From: Bacteroidales bacterium
GTDB taxonomy: Bacteria > Bacteroidota > Bacteroidia > Bacteroidales > Dysgonomonadaceae
Direction of reading: 5' to 3'
Assembly: GCA_012837345.1 (NCBI GenBank)
Contig: DURL01000101.1
Location: forward strand, 1 to 37,595
DNA: 37,595 nucleotides
Shown here: positions 1-8,814 of the stretch, in pieces
How positions within the stretch are numbered: the stretch's first letter is position 1
Layout of the letters: the number at the start of each line of letters is the position of its first letter
The notes under the pieces: model-generated
Database searches by the model: none
What the model saw: the letters and a program-made list of their open reading frames with translations, nothing else
What the model was told of the DNA's origin: nothing
Made by a program: the position numbers and the translations under genes

Positions 1-1569
1 ATCCCCATTAGCAGTAATCTGTAGGAGGAGAGGTTTGCCAGTCTCTATGGTGGTACTGGCAAGAATGGTTGAGGCTCCTCTTTCAGTACGCTGGAGAACC
101 AGATAATCCTGTTTTCCTTTCCGGGTGATTCCGAAGAGGTAATAGAATCGCTCACTCTGGTAACAAACCATGCCGGCCAGATCCTTTTCAGAAGCAGGCT
201 GATATTGTAGAGTGGTGGTGGCAGTGAAATATCTGTGTTGTTGGCGGTGGAAGAGGGTAGAGGTGGGGGCAACCGCTTTCAGGTTGACCGGGAACGGTGT
301 GAGCGTGATCCCTTTGTTGTCAGCTTTAGTAAACTCCTCCCTGGAACCTCTCACCCCTATCCAGCGATAGTCCAGTGTTGCTGAACGGAAGTCATCGTGA
401 AAGGTGAAGTTGCCGTTGGGAAAGAACCCATCCCTGCCGGTTTTGTTCTCCACACCCTCCGGCATCTTTAGCTTGGGTGACATGGGGATCAGGCCGTTTT
501 CAAAGACGGGATACCTGCCACTCCAGACGACCGGCAGTATAAAGGTCTCACGACCGGTGTTCACCCTGTTTTGTTCGTTGGGGCGGACGGCCAGGAACAC
601 ACCGTAGTACTTCCCGTCGGGACCCTCCACCAGGTCGGCATGTCCGGCCCAGTCTACCTTGTTCTCCCTGTCGGGATGCAGGTAGCGCTGTGACAGTATG
701 GGGTTGTTGTTTGCAGGCGTGTAGGGACCCTTGGGGTGATCGCTGGTGAAGATCACCTCACTGTGCCAGTCGCCGGTACCCCCCTCGGCACACATCAGGT
801 AATAGATGCCGTTTCGCTTGTAGATATGGGGTGCTTCGATCCAGATCGGTTGCTGGGTGATGTCAACGCCACCATCCACGATGATCTGATCACTGCCGGC
901 GATCACCTGATCCTTCTCCATGTCATACTCCCATATCTTGATCACCCGGTGACCTTCATAGAGCTCTTTGCCCCTGTCGGGTGCATCGTTGTGGACCACA
1001 TAGGCCTTGCCGTCGTCGTCGAAGAAAAGTGAGGGATCGATACCTCCAAAATTGAGTTTCTGTACCTCGCTCCATCCCTTGAAGGGATCTTTAGTTTTCA
1101 CCACCATGTTACCGATGTCACCGGCAAATTGTGTGGTGATCATGTAGAAGGTATCATTGTGGGGGTTGTACTTGATGGCCGGTGCGTAGATCCCTTCACT
1201 GATGCCGCTGTTGTGCACCATTAACTGGGACTTTCTGTCGAGCACATGGCCTATCTGCTTCCAGTTCACCAGGTCTTTGGAGTGAAAGATGGGGACACCG
1301 GGGAACATGGCGAAGGAGGAGGATACCAGGAAATAATCATCGCCTTTCCGGGTGATGGATGGGTCAGGATAGCAGCCCTGCAGGATAGGATTATAAAACT
1401 CATCCGTTTGCAAGGTATACTTTTCATAAACGGGGTCTGCACCCTGGTATCTGTATTGCGTGAAAACAGGATGATTCGATTGCGCACTCTTCTGTGCATG
1501 GCTGCCTGAAATGACAGATAGTAGGGCGCCAACGGTCAGTAGCAGCGACAGATTAATTTTTGCTTTCAT
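1..1569 (-). CDS. GH43 beta-xylosidase / alpha-L-arabinofuranosidase (3' end cut by window)
   Basis: The reading frame starts at ATG 1569 and stays open for 523 codons to the window edge, so the C-terminus is missing. It begins with a signal peptide (MKAKINLSLLLTVGALLSV). A five-bladed GH43 propeller follows, with the expected acidic triad: D69 in YPDPS (general base), D178 in GGIDPS (pKa modulator) and E245 in WIEAPH (general acid). From about residue 395 a beta-sandwich region starting FHDDFRS resembles the C-terminal accessory domain of xylan-active GH43 enzymes. By family it should remove xylose or arabinose from xylo-oligosaccharides in the periplasm. The substrate cannot be told from sequence alone. 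The gene lies 108 bp downstream of the HTCS on the same strand and has its own candidate promoter at 1600-1607. Confidence 0.93.
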   Translation of the reverse strand, partial: MKAKINLSLLLTVGALLSVISGSHAQKSAQSNHPVFTQYRYQGADPVYEKYTLQTDEFYNPILQGCYPDPSITRKGDDYFLVSSSFAMFPGVPIFHSKDLVNWKQIGHVLDRKSQLMVHNSGISEGIYAPAIKYNPHNDTFYMITTQFAGDIGNMVVKTKDPFKGWSEVQKLNFGGIDPSLFFDDDGKAYVVHNDAPDRGKELYEGHRVIKIWEYDMEKDQVIAGSDQIIVDGGVDITQQPIWIEAPHIYKRNGIYYLMCAEGGTGDWHSEVIFTSDHPKGPYTPANNNPILSQRYLHPDRENKVDWAGHADLVEGPDGKYYGVFLAVRPNEQNRVNTGRETFILPVVWSGRYPVFENGLIPMSPKLKMPEGVENKTGRDGFFPNGNFTFHDDFRSATLDYRWIGVRGSREEFTKADNKGITLTPFPVNLKAVAPTSTLFHRQQHRYFTATTTLQYQPASEKDLAGMVCYQSERFYYLFGITRKGKQDYLVLQRTERGASTILASTTIETGKPLLLQITANGD

Positions 1570-1599
1570 TGAGGTAGAAAATTTGAGTTAGAACCAGGA

Positions 1600-1607
1600 C
1601 AAATATA
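1600..1607 (-). promoter_or_regulatory. Candidate Bacteroidota -7 element for the GH43 gene at 1-1569
   Basis: The minus strand reads TATATTTG, a match to the Bacteroidota -7 consensus TAnnTTTG. It lies 31 bp before the ATG, so the leader would be short. No clear -33 TTTG is seen at the usual distance. The rest of the 108-bp gap to the HTCS stop shows nothing else recognisable. Confidence 0.4.
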
Positions 1608-1677
1608 GTTTGCGGTGGTGAGATCTTATCCTGATATTGGATAGTTAATTCACGTTTATAGATAAAACAGACAGTTT

Positions 1678-4600
1678 TTACAGCTTTGAGGGCGATTTGC
1701 CGAAATAGGCTTTGAAGGCAGCGCTGAAATACTTCACACTGGAGAAGCCACACAACTCACTCACCTCCGTGACGGTATATTTCCCTGATTGTATCAGCTT
1801 TAGTGCATGGTTTAATCGTATGCTCCTGATGAAATCGATAGGGGAGAGATCAGTCAATGACTTGATTTTCTTGTACAACAGCGAAGAACTGACATTCATC
1901 TCTGAGGCAAAGGTCTCTTTGTTGAACTGCGTGTTATCCATGTGGGTATGGACTACCTGAACTGCTTTTTTGACAAACTGATTGTCCAGTTCGTTCAGAT
2001 AAATCGATTCACCCTCTTCCTCATCGATCAGACGGAGTGCCTTCTCCCTGACGACCTTCCGGTTCTGAATGATGTTGGTTATGCGCTGGTGCAGCAGTGT
2101 CATGTCGAACGGTTTGGTCAGATAATCATCAGCCCCCAGTCCCAGCCCGTGAAGTTGTTGCGATTTTTCATTCAAAGCGGTGAGCAGGATGACCGGAATA
2201 TGGGATGTCTCGTATGTCGATTTGATCAGCCGGCAGAGTTCAAATCCATCCATATTGGGCATCATCACATCGGAGATGATCAAGTCAGGCATCTTTTTCC
2301 GGATGATATTCCAGGCTATTTCACCATCTTTTGCGGCAACAATTTTATATCTACCCTGCAATGAATGCTCCAGGAATTCTTTTAATGTATCGTTGTCTTC
2401 CACGATCACCAGAGACTCTTTATGTTCACTATCCTGGTTTGGTCCCGGGATGGATTCATCTTCCGTGAGGATGAGGGATGTCTGATTCTCATCCCATTCA
2501 ATATCTGATAGCAGTGATGGGGAAGATGACGATACCTCCTTGTAGGGTATGGTGATCCGAAACAGGGCGCCTTCATTCTCTTTGCTCTCAAGCGAAATGG
2601 TCCCTTCGTGCATGGCTACATAGTTCTTCACCAACAGCAGGCCAATGCCAGAACCGACAATGGTTGAGTTAACCACATTGTCGCCCCTGTAAAACTCCCT
2701 GAAGAGTTTTCTCTGGGCATCTTCTGAAATGCCCAATCCATAATCCTTCACTTCAAAAATCCATTTGCTTGGATCACAAGTTAGATTTATTACGACTTCA
2801 CCCTCAGGATGTGAATACTTGATGGCATTTGATAACAGGTTGTCAATCACCTTCTCAATTTTCAATTCATCCACTGCTGTTACATAAGCATCTTTGTTGC
2901 TGTTGAAAACAAGCTTAACTTTTCGTTTTGAGGCAGCAGCATCGAACATCGATTTTCGCTGGCGGATAATTTTCACCACATCTGTCATCATGAAAAAAGC
3001 CTGGCCTTTACCGATGTCTACCTTTTGGAAATCGAGCAGTTGATTCGCGACCGAAGAGAGTCGTCCTGCCTGCTCTGTGGCCAGGTTGAGGTAATAGCGT
3101 CCCTCACTGGAAAGGTTAGGCTCCTTGTTCAGTTCCTCAATCGGAGCATTGATCAGTGTCAGTGAGGTGCGTATGTCATGTGCCATGTTGGCAAAGAAGC
3201 GGATCTTGTCTTCCGCATGTTGTTGTCTGATCCGATCGATGTAAAAACGGATGATGAAGACGAGGAGTGCAACCGTCAGCAGGGTAATGATCAAACGAAA
3301 CCAGAAAGACCTCCACCAGGGAGGTGTAATTCGAATCCCCAGTGATCGTTCCTCAACAACCTGTTTAAGTGAGCTGTCGTACATCCTGATCTTAAGTGAA
3401 TAGTCACCACTGGGCATGCTGGCATAGGTGATGGCACCTGAGCTGGTCGGCTGCGTCCACTCTTCATCTGTTCCTTCCATTTTCCAGGAGAATTTCGAGT
3501 AGAGGGAGGAGGTACCGATGGGCAGAAACTCCAGTGTCAGTGTGTTTTGGTCATATTTCAGTGAGATCTCTTCCAATTCATCGATGGGAGAATCGATGAT
3601 GAAAGACTCGTTGTCACGAATTGATCGTCCGGAGATGACGATATCCTGGAAATAGATTCTTCCCTTTGAGGGTGAGAAGAGCATTGCGTCCGGTTCGAAC
3701 ATCAGTGCCCCGCTGCTGGTACCCCAGATGAGTTGTCCGTTGGTGAGCTTCAGCGATGCGTTCTGATTGAATGAGACGTTGAAAAAGGAGGGCAGGGAGG
3801 AGAATATCTCAACATTCTTTTCCCCGGTATCGAATTTACAGAGCCCCGATTCTGTACCCAGCCACAGATATTTTCCTTCCCGGAGGATACTGTTGACATA
3901 GTTTGAGAGCAACCCGTCATCCGTGGTGAACTTCTCAAATGTGTTGTCCCTCAGATTGTACCGTAGCAGGCCATCGCCGGAGGAGCCCATCCATACGTTA
4001 TCACCGATGACAATCAGGTCATGCAGGAGATACCCATCCAGGATGGTGCGTGTCTGCTCCGTTTTTTTGTCCATCAACAGCAGTCCGTAGGTGCAGGCCA
4101 GGAGCAGGTTGTCGGGCGATAGCTCCTCAATAGCATAGACCGGTTGATAAGGATAGGCTTCAAAGCGCCTTTCGCTTTCATCATAAAGGAAGATCTGTCC
4201 CAGTGGACTACCCAGCCAAAGGTCACCCTGGCTGTCCTTGAAAATATCAAAGATATAATCATTGGTAAGGGATGAAAACCCATCCTTACTGGAATAATGT
4301 GCGATCTCACGGCCCGTTTTTCCATCAATAACATAAACGCCTGATGAATAGGACCCTGCCCAGATGTTGCCGTTCCGGTCCTCACAGAGGGAGAGGAAAA
4401 CCTGTGCCTGTTCCTGCAAGTTCTGATAATAGGTGTGCCATCTGCCTGTTGCGACCTCCCAGCGGTTCACACCGTTGTTGGTGGCAAACCATATGTTTCC
4501 CCTGCTGTCCTCGATCACCTTGTTGACATTGTCATTGCTCAGTGAGTTGGGGTTGTTGATCTGATGGGTGATCTGTGTAACCTCAGCCGATTCCTGATCA

Positions 4601-5565
4601 AAGTAGGAGAGTCCACCACTGTAAGTGCAAACCCAGATACGTTTGTCCTGGTCATGGTAGATATCATAGACCCCGTTCCCTTTCAGCGAGAGCGGATTGT
4701 CAGGGTTCTCCTTGTATATGTTTAGTAACCGGTGGTTCTCAATTGTCAACTCCCAGATACCCTGCCCGTCAATACCTACCATCACGGTGGAGTCAGTATT
4801 GGGCACAATGGCATGAATGGGTTGATTGGGAAAAGGTTTCAGGGGTGATTCGCTCAACTTGTTACTGTCAAGGTCATACAAATACAAACCATTGGCACTG
4901 GTACCCACCCAAACCATTTTGTCTCCTTGCACGTGATGTAATTTAGACACCTTCAGCTCTTCACCCTCTTCATATGTGTATAGGTGCCGGTCGGTAAGTG
5001 TGTAGGTGTTCAACAGCCAAAAGCCATTGTTGGTTCCCATTAACAGATGCAGCTCGTCGAGCCAGATAAAATCCTGGATATCGGTATATTTCTCTTCTCC
5101 TATTGTGATCAGCTTGTTGTCCTGGAATTTATGCAATCCGGTTGTAGCCGCGATCAGGATCGATCCATAACGGTCAACAGCGATCCTGTTCAGTACCAGA
5201 TGGGTGTCGTTCAGTGGTTTGCGGATGTCAATCAGCAAGTCAAAACGGTCATACAGTTCGTTGTAGTGAAATATCTGCCCGTTGTTGGTGAAAGCAAGGA
5301 GTGAGTCGTTGTCGTACAGCAGCTTTGTATAGATGATGTTGGGTGTTTCGTAGGGTAACTGATAGATGTGGTAACTGTTGTCAGTCAATCGCAGTATGCC
5401 GCTTTTTGAGGATGCCCAGATAAAGCCGTCCCTGTCCTTGCATACCGAAGCCACCTCCCTCATGCTGATCCCGTGTATGGAGTTGATGTCATAGAACTTC
5501 ACATTGGAGGAGTAGCTGAAAGAGACAGAAAGAAGGAGAACGGCAATTATGATTCGGGTTTTCAT
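1678..5565 (-). CDS. Hybrid two-component system sensor/regulator (HTCS) no. 1
   Basis: Single-protein sensor and transcription factor of PUL-type HTCS architecture, 1295 aa from ATG 5565. An upstream in-frame TTG at 5571 adds only two residues. After a signal peptide (MKTRIIIAVLLLSVSFSYS) comes a long periplasmic sensor of about 700 residues made of Reg_prop beta-propeller repeats (motifs such as DRDGFIWASS and DSRGNIWFATNNG) and a Y_Y_Y domain. One membrane helix follows at about 756-776. The cytoplasmic part has a HisKA domain with phospho-acceptor H796 (MAHDIRTSL), an HATPase with GSGIGLLLVK, a receiver domain with D1099 (IISDVMMPNMDG), and an AraC-type helix-turn-helix at the C-terminus ending SPSKL. 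It should bind a xylan-derived oligosaccharide in the periplasm and activate this locus. Which operon it controls, as opposed to HTCS no. 2, cannot be read from sequence. Confidence 0.96.
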   Translation of the reverse strand: MKTRIIIAVLLLSVSFSYSSNVKFYDINSIHGISMREVASVCKDRDGFIWASSKSGILRLTDNSYHIYQLPYETPNIIYTKLLYDNDSLLAFTNNGQIFHYNELYDRFDLLIDIRKPLNDTHLVLNRIAVDRYGSILIAATTGLHKFQDNKLITIGEEKYTDIQDFIWLDELHLLMGTNNGFWLLNTYTLTDRHLYTYEEGEELKVSKLHHVQGDKMVWVGTSANGLYLYDLDSNKLSESPLKPFPNQPIHAIVPNTDSTVMVGIDGQGIWELTIENHRLLNIYKENPDNPLSLKGNGVYDIYHDQDKRIWVCTYSGGLSYFDQESAEVTQITHQINNPNSLSNDNVNKVIEDSRGNIWFATNNGVNRWEVATGRWHTYYQNLQEQAQVFLSLCEDRNGNIWAGSYSSGVYVIDGKTGREIAHYSSKDGFSSLTNDYIFDIFKDSQGDLWLGSPLGQIFLYDESERRFEAYPYQPVYAIEELSPDNLLLACTYGLLLMDKKTEQTRTILDGYLLHDLIVIGDNVWMGSSGDGLLRYNLRDNTFEKFTTDDGLLSNYVNSILREGKYLWLGTESGLCKFDTGEKNVEIFSSLPSFFNVSFNQNASLKLTNGQLIWGTSSGALMFEPDAMLFSPSKGRIYFQDIVISGRSIRDNESFIIDSPIDELEEISLKYDQNTLTLEFLPIGTSSLYSKFSWKMEGTDEEWTQPTSSGAITYASMPSGDYSLKIRMYDSSLKQVVEERSLGIRITPPWWRSFWFRLIITLLTVALLVFIIRFYIDRIRQQHAEDKIRFFANMAHDIRTSLTLINAPIEELNKEPNLSSEGRYYLNLATEQAGRLSSVANQLLDFQKVDIGKGQAFFMMTDVVKIIRQRKSMFDAAASKRKVKLVFNSNKDAYVTAVDELKIEKVIDNLLSNAIKYSHPEGEVVINLTCDPSKWIFEVKDYGLGISEDAQRKLFREFYRGDNVVNSTIVGSGIGLLLVKNYVAMHEGTISLESKENEGALFRITIPYKEVSSSSPSLLSDIEWDENQTSLILTEDESIPGPNQDSEHKESLVIVEDNDTLKEFLEHSLQGRYKIVAAKDGEIAWNIIRKKMPDLIISDVMMPNMDGFELCRLIKSTYETSHIPVILLTALNEKSQQLHGLGLGADDYLTKPFDMTLLHQRITNIIQNRKVVREKALRLIDEEEGESIYLNELDNQFVKKAVQVVHTHMDNTQFNKETFASEMNVSSSLLYKKIKSLTDLSPIDFIRSIRLNHALKLIQSGKYTVTEVSELCGFSSVKYFSAAFKAYFGKSPSKL

Positions 5566-5669
5566 CGACAATTATATTCTTGTAGTTCTGTCATGCGGTC
5601 AACGAGGTTTTTTATCTAACCGGCAACGGTATTCCCTCTCACAACATGGAAAATGGCACAATGATACAT

Positions 5670-5677
5670 CAAAGATA
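5670..5677 (-). promoter_or_regulatory. Candidate -7 promoter element for HTCS no. 1
   Basis: The minus strand reads TATCTTTG, matching TAnnTTTG, about 105 bp before the HTCS start codon. The -33 region is A/T-rich without an exact TTTG. A weak A/T hairpin followed by seven T residues on the minus strand (about 5691-5713) lies just upstream. It could end transcripts arriving from the enzyme operon, which would give the regulator independent expression. Confidence 0.4.
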
Positions 5678-5745
5678 GGTATAATTGTATAAAAAAAGCT
5701 AAAAGCATTTTTATTCTTCCGATTCAAAACCGCTCTTCTTCTTAC

Positions 5746-5877
5746 TCACTGTTTCATCCCATCATAATCAATCCCCGAATTCTGAATCCGGAAGAAATCG
5801 AAAGAGACCTCAAATGGTGTCTCCGGCTTGGTGGTATCGGAATCAAACCAGGAGATAATTGAAAAAATTATTCCGTC
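5746..5877 (-). pseudogene. Probable 3' remnant of a lost gene (C-terminal beta-sandwich tail)
   Basis: Downstream of the amidohydrolase the minus strand holds 43 sense codons ending in TGA at 5746-5748, with no start codon of their own. The peptide is protein-like in composition and codon choice: it includes SIISWFDSD, TTKPETPFEVSFDFFRIQNS and GIDYDGMKQ. The FDFFRI motif near the end recalls the DFDYFRI-type strand that closes GH43-associated C-terminal domains; the GH43_12 protein in this window ends with DFDYYRI. I infer a decayed gene whose 5' part was deleted when the sugar-oxidation genes were inserted or the locus was rearranged. It could instead be chance. The frame overlaps the last three codons of the amidohydrolase. 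The rest of the 302-bp gap holds the HTCS promoter. Confidence 0.35.
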
Positions 5878-6791
5878 ATATTTTTGATATAGGGCATCTC
5901 CGGTAATGCACCGAAGCCATAGAACTTTTGTGCGTTGAGGCCCAGGAAGAGTGCTTTTTCGGTATCGGTAAGCAGGGAAGACCGGACGATGAAATCATAC
6001 GACATCCGATAGGTGATGGCCACCATGGTGCGGGGATAATCCGATCCCCACATCAGCTTGTCGATCCCCACCAGGCTGATCGCTTCGCGGATGGCCCGGA
6101 CAGCCCCTGCAAAGGGGTAAAACTCATCGTTAAAGAGCCAGGTGATTCCACCCGACTCAATCATCACCTGGTCATACCGCGCCAGCCTGATCTGTTCCTG
6201 CCACCCATCACGCGTCACCATGCCGAAATGACCGATGGCGATCTTCAGTGAGGGACAGGCTGCAATGATCTCCTCCATCTCCGCCACCTGTGTGGCGCCG
6301 TCGGCCAGGTCGATGGAGAGGATGATTCCCTTCTCCTGCATCAGGTGAAAGAGCTGCATCATCTCATCACCGGTGAGCCATATCCTGCCGTTGTCGGTGA
6401 TCAGCCGTTGTGCAGGTATCTTGATGGCCCTGAACCCTTTTCCGATCAGTTGCTCCGCCTCCCGGTAGAAACCGGGCTTGCGCAGGTCCACCATGCCGCA
6501 GCAGAGAAACCGGTCGGGATAGGTCTGCTGCACCTCCATCAGGTAGTCGTTTTGGTTCCCGTCGATATATTCCTGTGTGATCACGCTGGCTGCCACCTGT
6601 GCGTAATCCATATTGGATAGAAATATCTCCGCGCTGTTCCTGCCGTCGGTCATGTAAGGCGGCAGCATCTGCCGCACTTCACCCATGAAGAGCGATCTGC
6701 CGTTCGTCATTGTTTTGATCTGCAGGCCGTTCACCTCGGCATCCTGTGACAGCCAGAGGTGAGCATGTGCATCTATCAGGAGGGTGCTCAT
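5868..6791 (-). CDS. Amidohydrolase-fold sugar lactonase (COG3618-like; L-fucono/L-galactono-lactonase candidate)
   Basis: 307-aa cytoplasmic protein with no signal peptide, of the Amidohydro_2 TIM-barrel family that includes L-fuconolactonase. Visible motifs are the N-terminal metal-binding HxH (IDAHAHLW, H9 and H11), a strand-end histidine in IAIGHFG, and the catalytic aspartate D251 in MWGSDYPR. The start overlaps the stop of the alcohol dehydrogenase gene by 4 bp (ATGA), so the two are probably translationally coupled. Its neighbours are a sugar dehydrogenase of the aldo-keto reductase family and a GH95 glycosidase. I infer that it opens the aldonolactone made by the aldo-keto reductase. 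A decarboxylase or another hydrolase of the same fold cannot be excluded. It is the last intact gene of the operon. Confidence 0.85.
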   Translation of the reverse strand: MSTLLIDAHAHLWLSQDAEVNGLQIKTMTNGRSLFMGEVRQMLPPYMTDGRNSAEIFLSNMDYAQVAASVITQEYIDGNQNDYLMEVQQTYPDRFLCCGMVDLRKPGFYREAEQLIGKGFRAIKIPAQRLITDNGRIWLTGDEMMQLFHLMQEKGIILSIDLADGATQVAEMEEIIAACPSLKIAIGHFGMVTRDGWQEQIRLARYDQVMIESGGITWLFNDEFYPFAGAVRAIREAISLVGIDKLMWGSDYPRTMVAITYRMSYDFIVRSSLLTDTEKALFLGLNAQKFYGFGALPEMPYIKNMTE

Positions 6792-7810
6792 GATTCAAAG
6801 CCGATTAGATACCTGAATACCTTGCCGGGGTTTGAGGCCCAATGCTCCAGTGCAGCCTGTGCCTCTTCCGGGGCAAAGATACCGGAGATCAGTTTCTCTA
6901 CCGGGCAGCGTCCCTCCCTGAGATAGGCGATAACAGCCCTGAAATCGGATGGCAGCGCATTGCGTGATCCCCTGATGTCCAACTCTTTCTTTACAAAGTA
7001 CTGGGTGTCGAAAGCGATCTCCTCCTTTGCATAACCGATATAAACCACTCTGCCGGTGAAGGCAGCGGCAGCGATGGCTGTGCGATAGGTCTCGGGGCGG
7101 CCCACCGCCTCAATCACCACATTGACACCCCGTTGCCCTGTGATCTCCATGATCCGTGCCCTGATATCCTCTTTCGAAGAATCGATGACCTCGCGGGCTC
7201 CCAGCTCTGCTGCCAGGGAGAGTTTCTCTGCATCGAGATCCACGGCGATCACCCTGGCACCCCTGTTTACTGCGCAGATGATGGCTCCCAGTCCGATCAT
7301 ACCGCAGCCGATCACCATCACGCTATCGCTGTCTTTCACCTCTGCACGGTTCACGGCATGAAAACCCACACTCATGGGCTCCACCAGCGCCATGTCGCGC
7401 ACGGAGAGCCGGTCGTCGGTGAGCACCTTCTCCCAGGGCAGTGTGATATATTCAGCCATGGCACCATTGCGCTGTACCCCCAGTGTACGGTTGAACTCAC
7501 AGGCATTGGGTCGGTTGTTCAGACAGGCAGGACATCTTCCGCAACTGGAGTAGGGGTTGACGGTGGCGTGCATGCCGGGACGAAGGTGGGGAGGGAGATC
7601 AGCGGCTACCGCCTCAATCGTTGCCCCAATCTCGTGGCCGGGAATGACGGGGTATTGTGCCAGAGGGTTGGCACCCCTGAAGGTGTTGAGGTCGGAACCA
7701 CAGAAACCGACATATCCGATCTTTAACAAGACTTCTCCTTCTGATAATTCCGGTTTGGGAACCTCAATAAGCTGAGTGATTCCCTGACCTGTTATTTGTA
7801 ATGTTTTCAT
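6788..7810 (-). CDS. Zinc-dependent medium-chain alcohol dehydrogenase (L-galactonate 5-dehydrogenase-like)
   Basis: 340-aa MDR-family dehydrogenase. Catalytic zinc ligands are C37 (GFCGSD) and the H59-E60 pair (PGHEI). The structural-zinc cysteines are all present: C90, C93, C96 and C104. The Rossmann motif GCGMIGLG is followed by an aspartate in VIAVDLD, which favours NAD+ over NADP+. The stretch VKKELDIRGSRNALPSDF closely recalls the corresponding part of E. coli YjjN/LgoD (L-galactonate oxidoreductase) as I remember it, and sorbitol or threonine dehydrogenases to a lesser degree. If so, it would turn L-galactonate into D-tagaturonate, which joins standard hexuronate catabolism. It lies 27 bp after the aldo-keto reductase and overlaps the lactonase gene. 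The family is certain; the substrate is inferred from context. Confidence 0.88.
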   Translation of the reverse strand: MKTLQITGQGITQLIEVPKPELSEGEVLLKIGYVGFCGSDLNTFRGANPLAQYPVIPGHEIGATIEAVAADLPPHLRPGMHATVNPYSSCGRCPACLNNRPNACEFNRTLGVQRNGAMAEYITLPWEKVLTDDRLSVRDMALVEPMSVGFHAVNRAEVKDSDSVMVIGCGMIGLGAIICAVNRGARVIAVDLDAEKLSLAAELGAREVIDSSKEDIRARIMEITGQRGVNVVIEAVGRPETYRTAIAAAAFTGRVVYIGYAKEEIAFDTQYFVKKELDIRGSRNALPSDFRAVIAYLREGRCPVEKLISGIFAPEEAQAALEHWASNPGKVFRYLIGFES

Positions 7811-7837
7811 CTTCTGTTTCTTTTCAGAATATAACTG

Positions 7838-8776
7838 TCAACTATTCACCCAGCTGTCCCGAAAACCCGGCTCGAGAATAGCCCGTACTTCGCGCAGCAG
7901 TGTCATATCCAGCGGCGTGTAAGCATATCTGATTGTTCGTGATACATTCTCCGGACTGCCGGAGCTGAACAGCGTGGTGGCAATCCGCGGATTGGCCGTG
8001 CTGTAGCTTACCGCCAGCTGTTCAATGGAGACCCCCTTCGACTTGCAGTAATCGACAGCCTTTCTGGCGAGCCGTTGAAGGGCTGCCGGTGCGGGATGCC
8101 ACGACGGTGCTCCCCGTTCAGTCAGCAGTCCCATGGAGTAGGGGGATGCATTGATGACGCCCACACTGTGCGCCTCAAAAAAATTGAGGTAGTCCGCCAG
8201 TGAATCATCATTCAGCGTGTAGTGACAAAAGGAGAGGATGCTTTCAACCGTGCCGGCAGGTACATGTTCAATGACATATCTAAAATGGCGCAGATTCAGA
8301 TTGGTGATCCCGATGTGTCTGATGGTTCCCTCGTCGCGTAATTCAACCAGGGCCGGCAGGGTCTCATTGCAGACCTGCTCCAGGTCGGCAAACTCGATGT
8401 CATGTACATTGATCAGATCAATGTGGTCCACACCCAGTCGTTCCATGCTCTCATAGACGCTCTCCTGCGCCCTGGTGGCGGAGTAATCCCAGTGGTTCAC
8501 CCCATCGCTGCCGTAGCGGCCCACCTTGGTGGAGAGGTAGTAACGACTTCGATCCACCCCTCTCAATGCCTTGCCCAGCACGTTCTCTGCTTTCAGATGG
8601 CCATAGTAGGGAGAGACATCGATGAAGTTGACACCCTGCTCCAGGGCAGTGTGTACCGCCAGGATACCTTCTTCCTCCTTCATCGGGTGGAAGACAGCAC
8701 CGAGGGAGGAGGCACCGAAGCTGATCCTGGAGAGTTTCATCCCGGTCTGGCCCAATTCGCGGTATTCCATATTCAT
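7838..8776 (-). CDS. Aldo-keto reductase, L-galactose/L-fucose 1-dehydrogenase-like
   Basis: 312-aa cytoplasmic AKR. The tetrad is D53, Y58, K84 and H125 (IDVSPYYG, STKVGRYG, NVHDIEF). Several stretches parallel plant L-galactose dehydrogenase as I recall it: FGASSLGAVF, the HDIEF...ETLPAL region, PAGTVESILSFCHY, SPYSMGLLTERGAPSWHPA and CKSKG. These go beyond the general AKR fold, so I favour NAD(P)-dependent oxidation of L-galactose (or its 6-deoxy form L-fucose) to the aldonolactone. D-threo-aldose dehydrogenases belong to the same group and are the main alternative. The gene starts 38 bp after the GH95 stop. A second ATG lies two codons in. The lactonase expected for the next step is two genes downstream. 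Confidence 0.88.
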   Translation of the reverse strand: MNMEYRELGQTGMKLSRISFGASSLGAVFHPMKEEEGILAVHTALEQGVNFIDVSPYYGHLKAENVLGKALRGVDRSRYYLSTKVGRYGSDGVNHWDYSATRAQESVYESMERLGVDHIDLINVHDIEFADLEQVCNETLPALVELRDEGTIRHIGITNLNLRHFRYVIEHVPAGTVESILSFCHYTLNDDSLADYLNFFEAHSVGVINASPYSMGLLTERGAPSWHPAPAALQRLARKAVDYCKSKGVSIEQLAVSYSTANPRIATTLFSSGSPENVSRTIRYAYTPLDMTLLREVRAILEPGFRDSWVNS

Positions 8777-8814
8777 TCTTCTCTGTGATAAGTAATGGGC
8801 GGTTTGATACCTGC

